Translations under genes and position numbers: made by a program
The notes under the pieces: model-generated
What the model saw: only the letters and a program-made list of their open reading frames with translations
Told to the model about the DNA's origin: nothing
Database searches by the model: none
From: Enterococcus sp.
Lineage (GTDB): Bacteria; Bacillota; Bacilli; Lactobacillales; Enterococcaceae
Direction: 5' to 3'
NCBI RefSeq assembly: GCF_022711995.1
Contig: NZ_JALAHI010000116.1
Coordinates: forward strand, 41,459-105,458
Length of the DNA stretch: 64,000 nt
Shown here: positions 27,500 through 36,525 of the stretch, one piece after another
How positions within the stretch are numbered: the stretch's first letter is position 1
Layout: each line of letters opens with the position of its first letter

Positions 27500-28420
27500 A
27501 TGAAAAAGAAAGTAGCAAAGGTCGAAGTCCGTTCCTTTAATCCAACGGTCAACCTGATTTTCAATATTGTTTTGGCACTATTTGCCTTTTCTTGTGTCTT
27601 ACCATTTTTATTTGTAATTGCGATTTCCTTGACAAATGAGACGTCGCTAGCTGAAAATGGCTATCGCTTCTGGCCCGGTGAGTTTTCATTTGCAGCCTAT
27701 AGCTATCTCTTCAGTGGCGCCATGAGCAGTAAGATTTTTCAAGCATTTGGGATCTCCGTCTTCATTACGGTTTTCGGGACGGTCATCAATGCAACCATGA
27801 CGTCATTGTATGCCTATGTGATTTCTCGTTCCAATTTCCCATTTCGGCGCTTCTTTACACTCTTTGCATTGGTAACGATGCTTTTTGCCCCAGGGATGGT
27901 AGCCAATTACCTCGTAATGGTTAATTTGATTCAATTAAAAGACACGATCTGGGCATTGATTTTGCCGATTGCATTAGGCCCTTTCAATATTTTAGTGATG
28001 CGGACTTTCTTCAAGAAGACTGTGCCAGACAGTATTATTGAGTCAGCACGGATCGATGGTGCCAGCGAAATGAAAATTTTCTTATCGATCGTGTTACCAT
28101 TAGCGGTTCCTGGAATCGCCACGATCAGTTTGTTTGCGGCACTAGGTTATTGGAATGATTGGTTCAATGCGTTGTTGTATATTCAAAAGGATTCACTAGT
28201 GCCGTTACAAGCACTATTGATGCGGATTCAATCAAACTTGGATTATTTAGCGAAAAGCACCGGTATGGCTGCTCAAGTCCAAGGAGGATTGGCTGCATTG
28301 CCAAACGAGACGGCTCGGATGGCAATCGTTGTGGTAGCAACATTACCAATTGCCATTACTTACCCATTTTTCCAACGCTATTTTGTGGGTGGCTTGACAA
28401 TTGGCGGTGTCAAAGAATAA
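27500..28420 (+). CDS. ABC transporter permease 2 (LplC/NgtP2-like)
   Basis: This 306-residue second inner-membrane permease has six membrane segments and an EAA loop, ESARIDGASEMKIFLSIVLP. It pairs with permease 1 to form the heterodimeric channel. The start follows AAGGAGGATGGACGA. The gene is 13 bases after permease 1 and 22 bases before the binding protein. The family (YtcP/LplC) is typical of oligosaccharide importers lacking a dedicated ATPase gene. Confidence 0.92.
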   Translation: MKKKVAKVEVRSFNPTVNLIFNIVLALFAFSCVLPFLFVIAISLTNETSLAENGYRFWPGEFSFAAYSYLFSGAMSSKIFQAFGISVFITVFGTVINATMTSLYAYVISRSNFPFRRFFTLFALVTMLFAPGMVANYLVMVNLIQLKDTIWALILPIALGPFNILVMRTFFKKTVPDSIIESARIDGASEMKIFLSIVLPLAVPGIATISLFAALGYWNDWFNALLYIQKDSLVPLQALLMRIQSNLDYLAKSTGMAAQVQGGLAALPNETARMAIVVVATLPIAITYPFFQRYFVGGLTIGGVKE

Positions 28421-28442
28421 TAAGGATATAGGAGGAAAACAA

Positions 28443-29912
28443 ATGAAATCGTGGAAAAAAACAATGTTTGCAGGCTTCGCTTCAGCAATGCTGTTGAGCT
28501 TAGCGGCCTGCGGGTCAAACGGGGAAAAAGATTCAAGTTCCAACAGTGCGGATGGCGTAACGACGTTGCTGATGTATCAAGTAGGGGACAAACCAGAGAA
28601 CTTCGATCAATTGATGGAGATCGCCAACAAACGAATCGAAGAAAAAATCAATGCCAAGATCGATCTGCAGTACATTGGCTGGGGTGATTGGGATCAAAAA
28701 ATGAGCACCATCATTTCTTCTGGTGAAAACTATGATATTTCTTTTGCATCCAACTTTGTAGCGAATGCTCAAAAAGGCGCCTATGCGGATCTGACGGATC
28801 TGGCACCGAAATATGCTAAGGAAGCTTATGATCAATTAGACGAATCATATATCAAAGGCAATACCATCGATGGCAAACTATATGCCTTTCCAGTTAATGG
28901 CAACGTGTATGCGCAACAAGTATTGACATTCAACAAACAATACCTTGATAAATACGACATTGATATCAGCAATATCAATTCCTATGCCGATGCCGAAGAT
29001 GCCTTGAAGAAATTCCATGAGAAGGAACCAAATATTGCCAGCTTCGCAATTGGTCAAACCTTCAACATTTCCGGGAATTATGACTACGTCATGGGGAAAG
29101 ATTATCCGTTTGCGGTCAAACTTGACGGAGACACCACAAAAATCATCAATCCATATGAAGATGATGAACAAATGGCCAACTTGAAATTGATGCACAAATG
29201 GTACAAAGAAGGCTTGATTCCAACAGATGCTGCAACCAATACCACAGGTTATCCATTAGAAGGAAATACGTGGTTCATGCGTGAAGAAACTCAAGGACCA
29301 ATGGATTACGGCGATACCATCTTGAACAATGCTGCCGGTCATGAATTGATTTCTCGCCCGCTTACTAAACAATTGAAATCAACAGCACAAGCACAAATGG
29401 CCAACTTCGTGGTGGCAAATGTTTCTAAAAACAAAGAAAAAGCCGTCGAATTCCTTGGTTTATTGAACAGTGATCCTGAATTGTTGAATGGACTTGTTTG
29501 GGGTGTTGAAGGAGAAGCTTGGGAAAAAGTAGAAGGACAAGACAACAAAATCAAATTGTTGGATGGCTACAAACCAAACACTCACATGGCCGCATGGAAC
29601 ACGGGGAACAATATGATCTTGTATACACAAGAATCCATCACCGATGAAATGATCAAAGAACGTGACGAAAACATTGCTAAAGCAGAAACATCACCAATTT
29701 TAGGTTTCAACTTTAAGACAGACAGTGTAAAAACTGAAATCACCAACATTGCCAATGTGATGAATCGTTACAAAGCAAGTTTAGCAACAGGTACCATTGA
29801 TCCAGAAGAAAATGTACCAAAATTAACCGAAGAGTTGAAAACTGCTGGTTGGGACAAAGTCCGCGACGAAATGCAAAAACAATTCGACGAATTCCGTGCA
29901 TCACAAAAATAA
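28443..29912 (+). CDS. Solute-binding lipoprotein of the oligosaccharide ABC importer
   Basis: This 489-residue extracellular lipoprotein has the signal peptide MKSWKKTMFAGFASAML and lipobox LSLAAC, giving a lipidated cysteine near residue 22, then a Ser/Asn-rich linker. It is in the LplA/NgtS-like group of large binding proteins, with DUF3502-like C-terminal sequence (MNRYKASLATGTIDPEEN). The start at 28443 follows ATAGGAGGAAAACAA. The context, between the mannosidase operon and a sensor kinase pair, suggests it captures mannose-rich N-glycans released from host glycoproteins. The ligand is inferred from neighbours only. Confidence 0.9.
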   Translation: MKSWKKTMFAGFASAMLLSLAACGSNGEKDSSSNSADGVTTLLMYQVGDKPENFDQLMEIANKRIEEKINAKIDLQYIGWGDWDQKMSTIISSGENYDISFASNFVANAQKGAYADLTDLAPKYAKEAYDQLDESYIKGNTIDGKLYAFPVNGNVYAQQVLTFNKQYLDKYDIDISNINSYADAEDALKKFHEKEPNIASFAIGQTFNISGNYDYVMGKDYPFAVKLDGDTTKIINPYEDDEQMANLKLMHKWYKEGLIPTDAATNTTGYPLEGNTWFMREETQGPMDYGDTILNNAAGHELISRPLTKQLKSTAQAQMANFVVANVSKNKEKAVEFLGLLNSDPELLNGLVWGVEGEAWEKVEGQDNKIKLLDGYKPNTHMAAWNTGNNMILYTQESITDEMIKERDENIAKAETSPILGFNFKTDSVKTEITNIANVMNRYKASLATGTIDPEENVPKLTEELKTAGWDKVRDEMQKQFDEFRASQK

Positions 29913-29941
29913 TCGAGTCAATTAACCAACTATAGCAGGGA

Positions 29942-29987
29942 ACAGATGAGGAGTAGCAGAGGTTTGCTTATGTCACTCCTCATCTGT
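29942..29987 (+). other. 13-bp hairpin between binding protein and DUF624 gene
   Basis: ACAGATGAGGAGT (29942-29954) pairs perfectly with ACTCCTCATCTGT (29975-29987). No T run follows, so it is either a weak terminator or an RNA-stability element that would keep the binding-protein message abundant. Confidence 0.6.
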
Positions 29988-30081
29988 TGTACATAGGTAG
30001 TGAGCACCAAGCAATGCTTTTTGATAAGTGAGTAAAACAAGTTATAATATAACAGATATGTACTAAGAGGAGATGGATAAA

Positions 30082-30702
30082 ATGAAAGATACAACCAGTG
30101 GGGGACTCGTACAGGCTTTTCGCTTGATTTGGGGGATCATTAAACTGAATCTTTTCTTTGTATTGTTTACACTGATGGGTGGAATTGTGTTTGGCATAGG
30201 ACCTGCGTTTCAAACCATCAGTGACTTGATCGAGGCAAACGGGTTATCTTATGAAGATCAAACGCTGAAGCAGGCATTTAGCCGCTGGAAGCAAAATTTT
30301 TGGCGGGCCAATGCTCGTTTTTATCTGTTTTTTACTTTACAGGCGATCGTCTTGTATAATTTGTATCTCTCAAGCCAGATCCAAGGACTCCTATGGCTGA
30401 TGATCGACTTTTTGTTAGTCGTTGTGAGTGGTCTGTTATTGCTCTTGTATTTGTACAGTTTGTTGTTTGAATCGAGCTATGAAACCTCTTTGTTAAATAC
30501 AATCAAACTGGCATTTATCAGCTTATTTTTGAGTTTTGGTACCTTTGCAAAAATCATTTTTGGCATGGCTAGTATCGTGTTGCTCACGTGGAGCATGAAA
30601 GGACTCTTCTTATTTGGTACCTTTAGTTTGCTCTTATTTTGGGTCCATTTTGCTTCCCGCAAAGACCGTGGGTTGATCGATGGAAAACTGCACTATGAAT
30701 AA
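30082..30702 (+). CDS. DUF624 (YesL-like) membrane protein
   Basis: This 206-residue membrane protein has about five hydrophobic segments (residues 15-45, 75-95, 100-130, 145-165 and 170-190). It is of the YesL/DUF624 family, which is regularly found beside oligosaccharide ABC importers and YesM/YesN two-component systems; the function is unknown. The ATG at 30082 is nine bases after GAGGAG; an ATG at 30073 is too close. The gene overlaps the start of the sensor kinase by 8 bases, pointing to co-translation. Confidence 0.85.
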   Translation: MKDTTSGGLVQAFRLIWGIIKLNLFFVLFTLMGGIVFGIGPAFQTISDLIEANGLSYEDQTLKQAFSRWKQNFWRANARFYLFFTLQAIVLYNLYLSSQIQGLLWLMIDFLLVVVSGLLLLLYLYSLLFESSYETSLLNTIKLAFISLFLSFGTFAKIIFGMASIVLLTWSMKGLFLFGTFSLLLFWVHFASRKDRGLIDGKLHYE

Positions 30703-32440
30703 ACGAGTCTTAGCCCTTTTCAAGCGTGACTTCCTGATCAATCAATTGATGCAGCTCTATAGTGTCTTGCTGATATTGATTTCGCTTTTGATCATGCTAG
30801 GATTGAGTGTCTATACCGGTGTCGATCGCTTTCGCATGAGCAATCGGCTCGTCGATGCCACCAGTACGTACTTAGATACGTATATCCAAGAGCGTAATAC
30901 GATCGTTTCGGAAGTATTAGGAGAATTCACTAGTTCAGATGCCACGTTTGAATCGTTGCGCAACTATTTACAGCTGTCGACTTCCGATTATTTTTCCTAC
31001 AGTAATGACGTGTTTCGGCAATCGGGCCAAAATATTTATTTGCCGAATATTCTCTATCGTTTGATCAGCAGCCATCCTGATATTGAAGAAATCATCATTC
31101 AATTGGATGAAAGCAAAGAATACTTGGTCGCCACACCAGAGCGACCTTATGGTGAAAAAGTGCAAGGCAAGCAGATTCAATTAAAGAACCGGCTTTTTTT
31201 TGCGCGGTCGATTGCCCAACCAAGTAATTTTGCCCAGCCCATGGGACAAGTGTTTGTGGTATTTAATGAAGAAAACGTTTTAGCGAATCGCAGCGAGGAT
31301 AATAGGGAACATGGTATCAAAAGTTTTATCTATACCAATAGTGGTCAGCGTCTCTATAAAGATGCACCAAATCTGGATCAAGCGATGATCGACAAAATCG
31401 ATCAAGCAATGGCCAACAATCAAAAAGAGATCGTGCCGAAATTGTCCCATGATTTTTACATAAAAAAACAAAGGACGATCAATGGAGAAGGCATTCTGGT
31501 TTTACTGGATAAGCAAGTGATCTGGCGGGATGTCCTTAATTATACATTGTTGATTTTTGGCTGCGGAACATTGATTCTTTTGGTGCTGTTGCTGATTTTA
31601 CATCGGACCTTCAAGCGTTACACCCAACAAGTCAAGCGAATCGTGCAAGCAACTCAGAAAGTCAGTCAAGGAGATTTTAATGAGCGCATCGATACAACGG
31701 GGGTCCAACAAGAATTAAAAACCATCGCCGAAGCGATCAATCAAATGACTGGCAGTATCAATGATTACATTGAAGACATCTATACCCTGGAAATCAAACA
31801 GCGGGATGCGGATATGCGCGCATTACAAGCCCAGATCAATCCTCATTTTCTATACAATACCCTCGAATACATTCGCATGTATGCGTTAAGTCGGCAACAG
31901 GAAGAGCTGGCAGATGTGGTATACGCGTTTTCTGCGCTTCTGCGCAACAATACGACCCAGGAAAAGGTGAAAACTTTAGCAGAAGAAGTGGCTTTTTGTG
32001 AGAAGTATGTCTATTTGTATCAAATGAGGTATCCGGATAAAATTGCCTATCATGTAAGTATCGAAGAAGACTTAAAACAGCTGCTCTTGCCAAAGTTCAC
32101 ATTGCAGCCATTAGTAGAGAATTATTTTGTTCATGGAATCGACTATCAGCGAAATGATAATGCCATCAGCATCAAAGCCTTCCGACAAAATGGCAAAATT
32201 ATTCTACTGGTAAGGGACAACGGCAAAGGAGCAGATCCCAAACAATTAGCAATGATTCGCCAAGAACTCGCCGATGAGCGAGTTGTGGTACAGACATCCA
32301 TCGGCATGAAGAATGTCCATGAACGTTTAAGGGGGATGTTTGGCGATCATTATCAGATGGAAGTTGAATCTGAAAGAAATCACGGCTTCAAGATTTCCAT
32401 AGCGATCGATGAGGAGATGTTGAATGATGAGTTTATATAA
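30695..32440 (+). CDS. Sensor histidine kinase, YesM-like
   Basis: About 581 residues: membrane segment at 20-40, extracellular sensor region of about 240 residues, second membrane segment near 285-305, HAMP domain with the Q-x(n)-GDFNERID pattern, then a His_kinase domain with phosphorylated His384 in INPHFLYNTLEYIRM, and an ATPase domain with LQPLVENYFVHG and VRDNGKGAD. This is the family of LytS/YesM kinases that sense extracellular sugars, often through the neighbouring binding protein. Start is uncertain: ATG at 30695 overlaps the preceding gene and ATG at 30680 is also in frame; neither has a strong ribosome site. Confidence 0.92.
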   Translation: MNKRVLALFKRDFLINQLMQLYSVLLILISLLIMLGLSVYTGVDRFRMSNRLVDATSTYLDTYIQERNTIVSEVLGEFTSSDATFESLRNYLQLSTSDYFSYSNDVFRQSGQNIYLPNILYRLISSHPDIEEIIIQLDESKEYLVATPERPYGEKVQGKQIQLKNRLFFARSIAQPSNFAQPMGQVFVVFNEENVLANRSEDNREHGIKSFIYTNSGQRLYKDAPNLDQAMIDKIDQAMANNQKEIVPKLSHDFYIKKQRTINGEGILVLLDKQVIWRDVLNYTLLIFGCGTLILLVLLLILHRTFKRYTQQVKRIVQATQKVSQGDFNERIDTTGVQQELKTIAEAINQMTGSINDYIEDIYTLEIKQRDADMRALQAQINPHFLYNTLEYIRMYALSRQQEELADVVYAFSALLRNNTTQEKVKTLAEEVAFCEKYVYLYQMRYPDKIAYHVSIEEDLKQLLLPKFTLQPLVENYFVHGIDYQRNDNAISIKAFRQNGKIILLVRDNGKGADPKQLAMIRQELADERVVVQTSIGMKNVHERLRGMFGDHYQMEVESERNHGFKISIAIDEEMLNDEFI

Positions 32441-33914
32441 AGCAATGTTTGTGGACGATGAGTATATGATTTTAGAAGGTCTGAAAATGATCATTCCTTG
32501 GAAAGAATTAGGCTTTGAAGTGGTTCATACAGCGAAAAGTGCTTCGGAGGCGTTGGACTATCTGGAAAAACAACCCATCGACCTTTTGATCACGGATATT
32601 CGCATGCCGGAAATGAATGGCATCGATATGATTGCCAAAGCACAGGCTAAAGGCAACACCTTCTTTTCCATCATTTTATCCGGTTACCAAGAATTTGCTT
32701 TTGTCAAACAAGGCATGCAGCTAGGGGTTCGTAATTACTTGGTCAAGCCAGTCAATAAGGTCGAGCTTTATGAAAGTGTGCAGGCAATCGCTGAAGAACT
32801 GGCCCATCAGCAACGCATCGATGAACAAAATGATTTGTATCGCGAATCCAGCCTGTTGCTTTGGTTGAATGATGAACTAAATGAAAGTGAGTACCACTTG
32901 TTACTGGAACAATCCGCACTGCCTATCCATCCGCCGTATACGATTTTACAGCTGACAGGAACACAAGAGATCCTTGATAAGGGCTTTGGTTTTTTTGTCG
33001 AAAAGGAGCAACCGCTGCTGTTACCAGGACGATTGGGAGAAGATCAGCTGTTGATTATTTTCTATGGGGAACGCCGAAATCTCTGGTGTCTACTAAAAGA
33101 ACTGTCAGCAGTTTTGTCAGGAGACTGGCAATTGGTGGTCAGTGAAACGATCAACGAATGGGAAAATCTATATAAAGGGTATGAAAAGATCAAACAGGTC
33201 CAATCGTTGCAGACGTTTTATCCGGATTTACTGATCAACGAACAAATCATTCAAGTCGATATTCTGGATCGCAATGAAGCATTGCCTTTTTTGTCTTTCA
33301 ATAAAGCGTTGACCATTGGAGATACCAAAACCGTTCAAGATGAATTGGATAACATTTTTTCACGACTTGAGCAGGTACAGGCAGATCCGGAACACGTTCG
33401 CTATGTGGCCTTTTTATTATTTAATGATATTTACCGGCAGTTTCCTGCATTGACTAGAGAAAACTATGATCGGATCATCACTCGGATTCGCAGCTCGAAT
33501 ACGATTCAAGTCCTGCGCCAGCTCTTCAATGAGATTTTGCAACTAGCCAAAGACCAGCCGCAACAAAAACGCTATTCTGAAATTGTTCAAAAAGCTGTTG
33601 GGATGATCGAAGCCAACTACACGCAAGAATTGACCGTGAAGGCAGCGGCTGAGGTGCTTCATATCAGTGTAGTTTATCTTGGCCAGCTGTTTAAGAAAGA
33701 AACGGAACTGAGTTTTAATCAATACGTCAATTTTATTCGCATCAAAAAAGCCCAGCAATTGCTGCTTCACACTGGGCAAACGATCAATGAAATTGCGGAT
33801 GCCATCGGCTACAACAATACCAATTATTTCTCAAAGATGTTCAAGAAGCTGAATGGGTTGACGCCAAAAGAATTTCGGGAGAAATACGAACAAAGTTACG
33901 AATCACTGGATTGA
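32424..33914 (+). CDS. Response regulator, YesN-like (REC + AraC)
   Basis: This 496-residue response regulator has an N-terminal receiver domain (MFVDDEYMILEGL acidic pocket, phosphorylated Asp58 in LITDIRMPEM, lysine in YLVKPVNK). A middle region of unknown fold follows, then a C-terminal AraC-type pair of helix-turn-helix motifs (KAAAEVLHISVVYLGQLFKKE, INEIADAIGYNNTNYFSKMF). It overlaps the kinase stop by 17 bases and uses GAGGAG in the kinase end. It probably activates the ABC importer genes in response to extracellular glycan. It is the last gene of this group. Confidence 0.93.
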   Translation: MMSLYKAMFVDDEYMILEGLKMIIPWKELGFEVVHTAKSASEALDYLEKQPIDLLITDIRMPEMNGIDMIAKAQAKGNTFFSIILSGYQEFAFVKQGMQLGVRNYLVKPVNKVELYESVQAIAEELAHQQRIDEQNDLYRESSLLLWLNDELNESEYHLLLEQSALPIHPPYTILQLTGTQEILDKGFGFFVEKEQPLLLPGRLGEDQLLIIFYGERRNLWCLLKELSAVLSGDWQLVVSETINEWENLYKGYEKIKQVQSLQTFYPDLLINEQIIQVDILDRNEALPFLSFNKALTIGDTKTVQDELDNIFSRLEQVQADPEHVRYVAFLLFNDIYRQFPALTRENYDRIITRIRSSNTIQVLRQLFNEILQLAKDQPQQKRYSEIVQKAVGMIEANYTQELTVKAAAEVLHISVVYLGQLFKKETELSFNQYVNFIRIKKAQQLLLHTGQTINEIADAIGYNNTNYFSKMFKKLNGLTPKEFREKYEQSYESLD

Positions 33915-34014
33915 CCGATTGCAGGTTTTTTTAGACGGAAAGAGTAGTAATCTCTGTGGCGGCAAGGTACACTTAAAGAGTCTAGAAAATCTACGAAGAA
34001 AAGAGCGTGATGTC

Positions 34015-34599
34015 GTGAATAAAATTTTTCAGATCTTGTTAGGTACTTGTTTGATTGCACTTGCTATTTCCTTACTGATCACCGCCCACCAAGGCTACGA
34101 TACGATCAGTACATTTTTATTAGGAATTTTGAATCATGTGTCTGTTCCTTTCTGGGTTGCCAGCCTCTGCTTTAATCTTATCATTTTAGGAATCATCGCG
34201 ATCATTGATCGGCAAGAGTTAGGGATCGGCAGCTATCTTAATGGAATCGGACTTGGGTTGCTGATTGGGATTTTTGAGCCAGTCATGGATAAGATTTTTG
34301 TTCATTTGCCCTATTATTCTTGGTTGGCGATTTTTTCCGCCCCGATTTTGTTCGGAATAGGCGCGGGAATCTATGTCTCTGCAAATCAAGGATCGGCGGC
34401 ACTGGAAGCATTGACTGCGGTGATTTATAAACGCACGAAGCTGACCCAAAAAACGATCCGGATCGGTTTGGATGCCACGATGGTGTTGGTTGGTTTTGGA
34501 TTAGGCGCCAGGATTGGACTGGGAACATTGTTGTGCATTCTTTTTGTGGGCCCGATTTTTGAAGCTACCGTCAAAACTCTAGCCGCACGGCGAAAATAA
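34015..34599 (+). CDS. YczE/YitT-like integral membrane protein
   Basis: About 194 residues with five hydrophobic segments and short glycine-rich loops, of the YczE/YyaS group of DUF161-related membrane proteins. Their function is unknown; YczE of Bacillus is linked to surfactin production. The start is uncertain. GTG at 34015 is chosen because it begins the hydrophobic protein, whereas the upstream 32 codons look like untranslated leader; no strong ribosome site is seen. The gene lies 100 bases downstream of the response regulator in the same direction and could be a read-through gene. Confidence 0.72.
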   Translation: MNKIFQILLGTCLIALAISLLITAHQGYDTISTFLLGILNHVSVPFWVASLCFNLIILGIIAIIDRQELGIGSYLNGIGLGLLIGIFEPVMDKIFVHLPYYSWLAIFSAPILFGIGAGIYVSANQGSAALEALTAVIYKRTKLTQKTIRIGLDATMVLVGFGLGARIGLGTLLCILFVGPIFEATVKTLAARRK

Positions 34600-34628
34600 C
34601 ACAATGCTTGCGCAAACGATCGTAAAGT

Positions 34629-34746
34629 GAAAGGAGATGTCAGCCGATTTTAAAGGTAATGCAACTGGTTGAGCATCCGCTCCTTCAGACAGCAATTCTT
34701 TTCTATGATCCTTCTGTCCGATCATCACCTTTCAAAATCGTCTTTC
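34629..34746. repeat. Long imperfect intergenic hairpin
   Basis: GAAAGGA...CGATTTTAAAGGTAATG (34629-34661) is mirrored by CATCACCTTTCAAAATCGTCTTTC (34723-34746), forming an interrupted stem of about 20 pairs around a 60-base loop. It follows the YczE-like gene and has no T run. It could be a small RNA or a decayed mobile repeat. Confidence 0.5.
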
Positions 34747-34840
34747 AATAAAAATTCTTTATCAAGCTAAGGGATTGATAGCAGATGTGCAAGGGCTTTT
34801 ATTGGAAGGGTCGTTGCTATCCTATGATACATACAAGAGT

Positions 34841-34884
34841 GCTAAAAAAACTTCAAAAATTGCTTTTTTAGTCGTCTTTTTTTA
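34841..34884 (+). terminator. Possible terminator
   Basis: CTAAAAAA (34841-34848) pairs with TTTTTTAG (34863-34870) and is followed by a T-rich stretch. It is weak because the stem is mostly A-T pairs. Confidence 0.4.
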
Positions 34885-34887
34885 AGG

Positions 34888-35050
34888 GAACGAGGGGCTG
34901 TGCCATAAGTCTCCGACAAGTCATACTATCCGAAACTATTATTGCTCTTGCTGTGCAGGGACTCCTCGTCGCAAAAGTAGGAATCTATCGCAAGAGACTA
35001 TTGTTCGGTGTAGCTTGTTGGATAATGACTTATGTCACAGGCCCCCTTTT
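34888..35050. repeat. Long intergenic inverted repeat
   Basis: GGGGCTGTGCCATAAGTC at the left end is mirrored by GACTTATGTCACAGGCCCC at the right end, with further interrupted pairing inside, for example CTCTTGC with GCAAGAG. The right arm is followed by a T run, so the whole can act as a terminator. No coding potential is seen. The end motif resembles those at about 53540 and 63864. Confidence 0.65.
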
Positions 35051-35198
35051 TTTAGTAGACGGGTCAGAGTTTAGAATTGTTTAGAGAAGAGTGAAACTGC
35101 TGTCAAAAGGAGAATATTCTCCAGCTTTTTAAAGCGAATTTTCCATGGTGATAGAGAAGGGGCTTTTGCTATACTAAATAAATCTGGAGGAGGTAAAT

Positions 35199-36410
35199 AT
35201 GAAAAATTATCAACACACGGTCTTTGCTTGCTTTGCAGGGTACATTGTTCAAGCAATCATCAATAACTTTGCGCCTTTATTATTTTTGACATTTCAAACA
35301 CAATATCAGATTCCGTTAAGTCAAATCACACTTTTGGTGACATTTAACTTCTTGACGCAGCTGGCTGTGGATTTTGCGGCCATCTTTTTTGTCGATCGGA
35401 TTGGGTATCGGATCTCCATCGTTGCGGCTCATTTATTTGCGGCGGTCGGATTGATCGGATTAGCTGTTTTTCCGATGCTTTTTCCAACACCTTTCAGCGG
35501 CTTATTGCTGGCGGTCTTTATTTATGCGATTGGCGGTGGCCTTTTGGAAGTATTGGTGAGTCCTATCGTGGAAGCTTGTCCTACGCCAAATAAAGAGAAG
35601 ACCATGAGTATGCTCCATTCGTTTTATTGCTGGGGCTATGTGGGGGTTGTTCTAGTCTCAACGCTATTTTTCTTTGTCTTTGGCATTGCCCGTTGGCCGT
35701 TTCTCACATTGATCTGGGCTATTTTTCCACTGGTCAATTTGGTTGTTTTTACTCAAGTGCCATTAGCACCGATCGTAGCAGAAGGCGAAGTCGGACTGAA
35801 GAATCGCGAATTGTTTTCATTGAAAAGCTTTTGGCTGTTTCTAGTCATGATGGTCTGTGCCGGTGCAAGTGAACAATCCGTTAGTCAATGGGCGTCAACC
35901 TTTGCCGAACAAGGGCTTGGTGTCTCCAAAACAGTGGGGGATCTAGCCGGTCCCATGTTATTTGCGATCATGATGGGGCTAGCACGCCTGTATTATGGCA
36001 AGTTTGGGGAACGTATCCATCTGCGGCAGTTTATGTTTGCCAGCTTATTGCTGTGTTTGATGGCGTATCTTTTGATTGGGTTATCAAGTGTCCCAATTCT
36101 AGGATTTATCGGGTGTGGATTGAGTGGGTTCGCTGTCGGTATTTTATGGCCGGGGATTTTCAGTTTGACGACAAAATACATTCGAAATGGCGGCACGGCG
36201 ATGTTTGCTTACCTCGCTTTAGCAGGGGATTTAGGTTGCTCGTTGGGTCCTTCACTGGTGGGTTTCTTGGCAGAAGGCAGTGACAAAGGATTGCAACAAG
36301 GCATTTTAGGAGCAGGGATTTTTCCTTTGATTCTCTTGATGACAGTTTTCCTCGTGAAACGAATGCATCAGCGGCGTACGCAAGTTTTGGTTCCGCCAGT
36401 AAATAAATAA
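35199..36410 (+). CDS. MFS sugar transporter (FucP/FHS-like)
   Basis: This 403-residue major-facilitator protein has twelve predicted membrane segments in two halves. Sequence such as GGGLLEVLVSPIVEACP in the N half and GASEQSVSQWASTF opening the C half is typical of the FucP-like FHS branch, which moves sugars by proton symport. The substrate cannot be read from the sequence. The start follows TCTGGAGGAGGTAAAT. It is a single gene between the palindromic intergenic element and a terminator. Confidence 0.85.
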   Translation: MKNYQHTVFACFAGYIVQAIINNFAPLLFLTFQTQYQIPLSQITLLVTFNFLTQLAVDFAAIFFVDRIGYRISIVAAHLFAAVGLIGLAVFPMLFPTPFSGLLLAVFIYAIGGGLLEVLVSPIVEACPTPNKEKTMSMLHSFYCWGYVGVVLVSTLFFFVFGIARWPFLTLIWAIFPLVNLVVFTQVPLAPIVAEGEVGLKNRELFSLKSFWLFLVMMVCAGASEQSVSQWASTFAEQGLGVSKTVGDLAGPMLFAIMMGLARLYYGKFGERIHLRQFMFASLLLCLMAYLLIGLSSVPILGFIGCGLSGFAVGILWPGIFSLTTKYIRNGGTAMFAYLALAGDLGCSLGPSLVGFLAEGSDKGLQQGILGAGIFPLILLMTVFLVKRMHQRRTQVLVPPVNK

Positions 36411-36414
36411 GAGG

Positions 36415-36445
36415 GAACAGTTGCTCATGAGCAGCTGTTTTTTTA
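36415..36445 (+). terminator. Terminator of the MFS gene
   Basis: GAACAGTTGCTC pairs with GAGCAGCTGTTT (one G-T pair) from about 36415 to 36440, followed by a run of T. Confidence 0.85.
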
Positions 36446-36525
36446 TTTTTGCAAAGGAATCACTCTAGCCAACCTGGGATCTATCCGCTATACTTTGATT
36501 TAGTCAAAAAAAGGAGAGTGAGTAT

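Noticed and set aside
34600..35198. Transposase remnant or insertion sequence
   Set aside because: Inverted repeats are present, but no transposase fragment and no target-site duplication could be seen.
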